DNA from: Roseiarcus sp963721905
GTDB lineage: Bacteria > Pseudomonadota > Alphaproteobacteria > Rhizobiales > Beijerinckiaceae
Assembly: GCA_963721905.1 (NCBI GenBank)
Contig: CAVRMF010000026.1
Location: forward strand, 47,758 to 111,757
Direction of reading: 5' to 3'
DNA: 64,000 nucleotides
Part shown: positions 59,458-64,000 of the stretch, piece after piece
Numbering within the stretch: the stretch's first letter is position 1
How the letters are laid out: each line of letters starts with the position of its first letter
Notes under the pieces: generated by a model
What the model saw: the letters and a program-made list of their open reading frames with translations, nothing else
What the model was told of the DNA's origin: nothing
The model's database searches: none
Position numbers and translations under genes: made by a program

Positions 59458-59544
59458 AGATTGCTGCCTTCTCTGTGACGAGACGTGACATTAATGATCG
59501 GCTGGGCGATTGTCGCGCGAACCCGCGTGGCCGCGGAGGATACG

Positions 59545-60243
59545 ATGAGTGAGTTCGAGAAGGTGCGCGTCCTGATTGCCGACGATCACCCGCTGGTCGT
59601 TGGCGGCCTGAGAGAGGCAGTCCTCGCGGCGACTCCAGGGGCCGAGATTGCGGTGGCGCACGACTTCGACAGTATGGCCTCCGCGCTCGAGAGCTCGCCT
59701 GAAACCGACCTCGTGCTGCTTGATCTGACCATGCCAGGCGTGCGTGGCTTTTCCGGACTTTTGTTCCTGCGGTCCGAGCGCCCCTCGACCCCCGTCATCG
59801 TCGTTTCCGGCAACGAGGATCGCGCGGTGATCCGCCACTGCCTCGAATTCGGGGCGGCGGGCTTCATCCCGAAATCCACGGCGCTCGAAACGATGCGCGA
59901 GGCGATCGTGCAGGTACTGGACGGCGGACGATGGACGCCCGCCGACTTCGATCCGAACGCGCAGCCCAACAAGGAATCGAGCGCGTTGGCGCGACGGCTG
60001 GCTTCGCTGACTCCACAACAGATCCGGGTGCTGATGATGCTGTCGCAGGGCCTGCTAAACAAGCAGATCGCTTACGAACTCAGCGTATCAGAAGCGACCG
60101 TGAAGGCTCATGTGTCCGCGATCCTGCAAAAACTCGGCGTCGAAAGCCGGACGCAGGCGGTCATTCTTGCGACCAAGATCGAGTTCGGCTCAGGAACTGT
60201 CGATTGCGTCTTAACGTTACGTCGGACACCCCTTCCTTCGTAG
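59545..60243 (+). CDS. LuxR-family two-component response regulator
   Basis: A 232-residue NarL/FixJ-type regulator. The receiver has VLIADDHPLVVGGL, phospho-acceptor Asp in VLLDLTMPGVRG and the lysine in FIPKSTALETM. The HTH is LTPQQIRVLMMLSQGLLNKQ and SVSEATVKAHVSAIL. ATG 59545 is chosen because GGAGG lies five bases upstream. No kinase gene adjoins it. The divergent placement to acs (convergent ends) gives no clear target; control of acs or of itself is speculation. Confidence 0.88.
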   Translation: MSEFEKVRVLIADDHPLVVGGLREAVLAATPGAEIAVAHDFDSMASALESSPETDLVLLDLTMPGVRGFSGLLFLRSERPSTPVIVVSGNEDRAVIRHCLEFGAAGFIPKSTALETMREAIVQVLDGGRWTPADFDPNAQPNKESSALARRLASLTPQQIRVLMMLSQGLLNKQIAYELSVSEATVKAHVSAILQKLGVESRTQAVILATKIEFGSGTVDCVLTLRRTPLPS

Positions 60244-60279
60244 CCCTAATCATCACCTTCCGGATAGAATCCCCGACGT

Positions 60280-62226
60280 TTAGGTCTTGCCTCGGTTCTG
60301 ACGGTTATCGATCAGTTCGCCGACGACAGCCGGATCGGCGAGCGTCGAGGTGTCGCCGAGCGAGCCGTACTCGTTTTCCGCGATCTTGCGCAGGATGCGG
60401 CGCATAATCTTGCCCGAACGCGTCTTGGGCAGGCCGGGTGCGAACTGGATCAGGTCGGGCGAGGCGATCGGCCCGATTTCCTTGCGCACCCAGGCGACAA
60501 GCTCCTTTCGCAGTTCATCGGTCGGCTCCACCCCTGCCATTACAGTCACGTAAGCGTAGATGCCCTGGCCTTTGATATCGTGCGGATAGCCGACGACCGC
60601 GGCCTCAGACACTTTCGGGTGGGCGACAAGCGCGCTCTCGACCTCCGCCGTTCCCATCCGATGACCGGACACGTTGATGACGTCGTCGACGCGCCCGGTT
60701 ATCCAGTAGTAGCCGTCCGCATCGCGCCGGGCGCCGTCCCCAGTGAAGTATTTGCCCGGATAGGCGGCGAAATACGTGTTCACGAAGCGCACGTGGTCGC
60801 CGAAGACGGTCCGCGATTGTCCCGGCCACGAATCGGCGATGACCAGATTGCCCTCGCAGGCGCCCTTCTGAACGTCGCCTGCTGCGTCGACGATCTCCGG
60901 GATGACGCCGAAGAAAGGCCGGGTCGCCGAACCGGGCTTGAGCTTGGTGGCTCCGGGCAAGGGCGTGATGAGAATCCCGCCTGTTTCGGTCTGCCACCAG
61001 GTGTCGACAATTGGACAACGACCCTCTCCGACGACCCTGTGATACCACTCCCAGGCTTCAGGATTGATCGGCTCGCCGACCGTACCCAGCAGGCGCAGAG
61101 ACGCTCGGCTTGTCTTCTTCACGGGCTCCTCGCCAGCGCCCATCAGCGAGCGGATCGCGGTCGGGGCGGTGTAGATAATGTTGACTTTGTGCTTGTCGAC
61201 GACTTCCCAGAAGCGGCTCATCGACGGGTAGTTTGGTATTCCCTCGAACATCAGCGTCGTCGCTCCGTTGGCGAGCGGGCCGTAGACGATGTAGCTGTGC
61301 CCGGTCACCCAGCCGACGTCGGCGGTGCACCAATAGATGTCGCCCTCATGATAGTCGAAAACATATTGGTGGGTCATCGCGGTAAAGACGAGATAGCCGC
61401 CCGTGGTGTGGACGACGCCCTTCGGAGCGCCGGTCGAACCTGAGGTGTAGAGGATGAACAGCGGATCCTCCGCGTTCATCGGCTCGGGCGGACAATGCGC
61501 CGTCACCGCCTTGACAGCTTCGTGCAGCCACACGTCGCGCCCATCTTGCCAACCGACGTCGCCACCCGTGCGCTTGAAGACGATCACGGTCTTGACGCCG
61601 CCCGCTTTTTCGATTGCGACGTCGACGTTGGCCTTCAGCGGCACTTTGCGCCCGCCGCGCAGGCCTTCGTCCGCGGTTATGACGACTTCAGACTTGGCGT
61701 CCGCGATGCGGCCTGCGAGCGCTTCGGCGGAGAAGCCGCCGAACACGACCGAATGAATCGCCCCGATACGCGCGCAGGCGAGCATCGCATAGGCCGTCTC
61801 GGGAATCATCGGCAGATAGATGGTGACCCGGTCCCCCTTCTTGACCCCGTGGCCTTTCAGAACATTGGCGAAATGGCCGACCTGGGCGGCGAGTTCGGCG
61901 TAGGTGATGTGCTTGGATTTTGACGGATCGTCGCCCTCCCAGATGATCGCGGTCTGGTTGGCGCGCTTGGGCAGATGGCGGTCGATGCAATTGTGGGCGA
62001 CGTTGGTCACGCCGTCCTCGAACCATTTGATCGAAACGTCATGGGCGTCGAACGAGGTGTTCTTGACCTTGGTGTAGGGAGTGAACCAGTCGATGCGCTT
62101 GCCGTGCTCGGCCCAGAACCCTCCCGGGTCGTTGACCGAGCGCTCGTACATCTGCTCGTATTTTGTCTCGTTCACCCAGGCGCGCTTCGCCCAATCGGCC
62201 GGAACGTCATAAATCTTGTCGGACAC
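60280..62226 (-). CDS. acs: Acetyl-CoA synthetase
   Basis: A 648-residue AMP-forming enzyme that turns acetate into acetyl-CoA. Visible are the P-loop YTSGSTGAPKGVVHT, WWQTETGG, YFTGDGARRDADGYYWITGR and the C-terminal acetylation-site motif PKTRSGKIMRRILRK. Length is standard. It starts MSDKIYDVPADWAKRAW. The region upstream (62227 to about 62300) should hold its promoter. Confidence 0.96.
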   Translation of the reverse strand: MSDKIYDVPADWAKRAWVNETKYEQMYERSVNDPGGFWAEHGKRIDWFTPYTKVKNTSFDAHDVSIKWFEDGVTNVAHNCIDRHLPKRANQTAIIWEGDDPSKSKHITYAELAAQVGHFANVLKGHGVKKGDRVTIYLPMIPETAYAMLACARIGAIHSVVFGGFSAEALAGRIADAKSEVVITADEGLRGGRKVPLKANVDVAIEKAGGVKTVIVFKRTGGDVGWQDGRDVWLHEAVKAVTAHCPPEPMNAEDPLFILYTSGSTGAPKGVVHTTGGYLVFTAMTHQYVFDYHEGDIYWCTADVGWVTGHSYIVYGPLANGATTLMFEGIPNYPSMSRFWEVVDKHKVNIIYTAPTAIRSLMGAGEEPVKKTSRASLRLLGTVGEPINPEAWEWYHRVVGEGRCPIVDTWWQTETGGILITPLPGATKLKPGSATRPFFGVIPEIVDAAGDVQKGACEGNLVIADSWPGQSRTVFGDHVRFVNTYFAAYPGKYFTGDGARRDADGYYWITGRVDDVINVSGHRMGTAEVESALVAHPKVSEAAVVGYPHDIKGQGIYAYVTVMAGVEPTDELRKELVAWVRKEIGPIASPDLIQFAPGLPKTRSGKIMRRILRKIAENEYGSLGDTSTLADPAVVGELIDNRQNRGKT

Positions 62227-62881
62227 AGGCTCCTCCAGTTTAGCCGTTAAACCATCGTTACTGCTTCGTTAGCAGAAGGCAGGTCGAGTCTAGCCCACAC
62301 TTGAGCCCATACATCGCCGACGGCCCCAGACTTCGCCATCGTTATGGCTGGCGTCGGCGGTTCGTTCAAGGCTACCTTCGCAGGATCGTCGCCTTCGCCC
62401 GACGGCAAATCGCCGCACGGCCGCCAGCGTAGCCGACGCGGGCGCGAGGGCGCGCAGGCAGGCGTGTCGATTAGCGGGTAGGCGGCGAGGGCTTGCGTGG
62501 GTCTTGTGGGACCTGGGGGATAATCGACAAGGCGATTGAACTCGGCATCGGATTCAATATGCTCGCCGGTCGATTTTCTCAATATGACCGAGGACGAATT
62601 GCGTCGGGTTCAATTCTGGTAAAAGGCGACTAGAGGCGCATACGCGGATCGTTACAAATTTGCGGCATTGCCTTGAACGCCTGGGCAGTTCTGTCGAAGA
62701 TTCACAGCGCCCGACCATTGGACTTCTAACGTTCTGTGGGTCGCGGACGGTCAATTGAATCTGCACTGGCGGCAGATCGACGGTGACCATCCCAATATAA
62801 TTGGCATGACCGGCGAAGACGCGTTGTCGCCCATCGACGATCGCGCCGACGCTCACTGGGCCTTCGCTTGGCTGTCGCAGC
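62227..62881. other. Region without recognisable genes
   Basis: A 655-base stretch upstream of acs. Open frames are present on both strands but none shows family features or a convincing start. The last part may be decayed N-terminal sequence of the FAD-linked oxidase remnant that follows. Confidence 0.45.
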
Positions 62882-63435
62882 GCAGGCTGGGTTTCCGCGG
62901 CCCTGACAGCGACGTCGGACGATGCCTACCACCGCCTCATCGAAAAGATCGTAGAATTCTACCAGCAAGCGCTCTTCACTCCGCATTGGGGCGAACACAT
63001 CGGCTTTCGGCCGGGCCGCGTCCTCACGAGTCGAATGCCGTTCCAGGGCCTCGATCAGCAAGAGGCGGAGGCTGTCTGGCGCCCTTCTTCGATAGGGCGT
63101 CGGAGGCGCCGCAAGATTTCGTCATTGAGCCGCCGACAGTTCTCGTCGTGCCGGCTCGGCGCTTTTGGGACCCTGTTGCGCTCCGCCAAACCCCGGCCGC
63201 GTGATCGTCGACGGTCGCGAAGGAGCGCCCGCGGATGATATTTTCTGGACCGGCGACCTGTTAGAGGCAGGTCAGATCCTGTACGCCTACCAATCCGCGT
63301 GGCTGCCAGCTTCGCTCCTCGAAGCCGATCAGCGCAAACGCCTCGCGGATGCGCTCTTTTCGGCGACGAAGCATCGGCGCATGACGCTCCATGTCAACAA
63401 GGGGCTTTCCGGCGCCCGCGGCGAGGCGATGCGCG
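62882..63435 (+). pseudogene. FAD-linked oxidase (BBE-type) C-terminal remnant with frameshifts
   Basis: Joined across frames this reads AGWVSAALTATSDDAYHRL, VEFYQQALFTPHWGEHIGF, MPFQGLDQQEAEAVWRP, FFDRASEAPQDFVIEPPT, GRVIVDGREGAPADDIFWTG and LEAGQILYAYQSAWLPASLL, ending near LHVNKGLSGARGEAM. This follows the substrate-binding half of a berberine-bridge-type FAD oxidase. Single C deletions at about 63088 (CGCCCTTC) and 63193 (ACCCCGG) break the frame. The FAD domain is absent. Confidence 0.65.
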
Positions 63436-63620
63436 GATCCCACGATCTCGATCCTGAGCTCGATCGCTTCACCCAATGTCCGCCGCAAGAGGTCTTTGAA
63501 GCTGGAGACGAGCGGACCGACGTCGGTCGGCTTCGGATTGAGGGGCTGACGCCGACCGAAGGCGAGGAGCTGAGACGCCATCAAAGAGGCTCTGGACGCC
63601 GCGCAGGATGGGGCGAAGCT
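63429..63620 (-). pseudogene. Histidine kinase fragment
   Basis: On the minus strand about 60 codons read ASLMASQLLAFGRRQPLNPK and then SSFKDLLRRTLGEAIELRIE. This is the linker between the H-box helix and the ATPase domain of PAS-type kinases (commonly LLAFSRRQPL...DLLRRTLGE). Neither the phosphorylated His nor the ATP-binding boxes remain. It meets the FAD-oxidase remnant tail to tail. Confidence 0.6.
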
Positions 63621-63646
63621 GTACGCGCCGTTAAGCCGCGCTCTAC

Positions 63647-64000
63647 TTAGCCGTGGTGACGTCCCAGCCGTTCGTGGCTCGAAACCCAGTCGCCGCTCAG
63701 CACCGCGCTCGCGAGCGACGTTTCCCCGGCGAGCGCCACACCTGCGCAAATCTCGGCGAACTTGTCGGCCTTCCCGGGGCCATGGCAGCCGAGCATGTCG
63801 AGGCACTCCCGCTGCGTCGCGAGGGCGGTTCCGCCGCCGACGGTGCCGACAATGAGGGAGGTCAGCGTCACCGACCAATAGTAGTCGCCGTTCTCCAAGA
63901 GCTGGGAATAGGCCACCGCGGCCTGGGATTCGGAGATGTCGGCGACGTCCTGGCCGGTCGCAATGAACATCGCGGCGAGGCCGTTGGGCGTATGAGAGCC
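63647..64000 (-). CDS. Hydroxymethylglutaryl-CoA reductase, C-terminal part
   Basis: The C-terminal 117 or so codons run from the window end to TAA at 63647-63649. They contain GLAAMFIATGQDVADISESQ, SLIVGTVGGGTALATQREC and LAGETSLASAVLSGDW. The final SHERLGR has the position of the catalytic histidine motif of class I HMG-CoA reductases. The enzyme makes mevalonate, which is unexpected where the MEP isoprenoid pathway is the rule. The gene continues beyond base 64000. Confidence 0.82.
   Translation of the reverse strand, partial: GSHTPNGLAAMFIATGQDVADISESQAAVAYSQLLENGDYYWSVTLTSLIVGTVGGGTALATQRECLDMLGCHGPGKADKFAEICAGVALAGETSLASAVLSGDWVSSHERLGRHHG

Overview
The window is high-GC DNA with Alphaproteobacteria-type gene content. 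It looks like a member of the Hyphomicrobiales: a FixJ-type regulator, a trmL gene next to the cytochrome bc1 genes, the dispersed palindrome containing TCATTGCGAG / GAAGCAATCCAG, GntR/FCD and MocA-type sugar catabolism, and IS630, IS481 and IS1182 relatives. No rRNA, tRNA or CRISPR array was recognised. The assignment is inferred from gene content only.

Layout. 1-3303: end of a sugar ABC transporter operon (binding protein, permease, ATPase) with a Gfo/Idh/MocA dehydrogenase. Two nested hairpin repeats lie between the binding-protein and permease genes. 3386-9469: a cyclic-nucleotide-binding protein; a nitroreductase/flavin-reductase pair split by an IS630 element; a secreted protein, an Lrp-type ligand domain and an Ivy-like lysozyme inhibitor; and a frameshifted M20 amidohydrolase. 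9481-14552: a phosphatase, an HD hydrolase, tag, a YedK/HMCES protein, an IS481 element and acuI. 14732-18306: a second (frameshifted) CNB protein, fixJ, a fixL remnant and a PAS histidine kinase. 18442-20990: an IS graveyard. 21098-30907: pepN, frameshifted murI, tonB, a pitA remnant, an ABC-2 exporter, an XRE regulator and a nucleotide cyclase. 31060-34346: a sugar-acid operon ending in dgoK-dgoA. 34758-39825: an accessory region with an S53 peptidase, a decayed ORF, and an AT-richer cassette of lipoprotein, multidomain muramidase-like protein and LprI-like periplasmic protein. 39946-45555: an operon of amidohydrolase, GST, VOC, CoA-ligase and citryl-CoA-lyase-like genes with a divergent GntR regulator. 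45708-52190: a membrane alpha/beta hydrolase and the divergent AmmeMemoRadiSam genes. 52636-64000: envelope genes, mtnP, petC and petB with only a scrap of petA, trmL, a LuxR-type regulator, acs, gene remnants and the end of an HMG-CoA reductase.

Two features stand out. First, the 36800-39825 cassette looks like a peptidoglycan-hydrolase/inhibitor unit. The muramidase-like protein carries an SH3-like segment, an SLT-like segment and a lysozyme-like domain. The next gene encodes an exported protein with the cysteine spacing of LprI/DUF1311 lysozyme inhibitors. Second, five otherwise intact genes (M20 amidohydrolase, CNB protein, murI, dgoK, VOC protein) each carry exactly one extra base. In every case the extra base turns a GANTC motif, the CcrM methylation site, into a six-base GANNTC. 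As one of them is murI, a systematic sequencing error at methylated sites is the simplest reading, although a real mutational signature is not excluded.

Genome fluidity is visible throughout. An IS630 copy sits between a Shine-Dalgarno and its start codon. A dispersed repeat now supplies the signal-peptide region of the Ivy-like gene. fixL, petA, pitA, a GST and an FAD-linked oxidase survive only as fragments.
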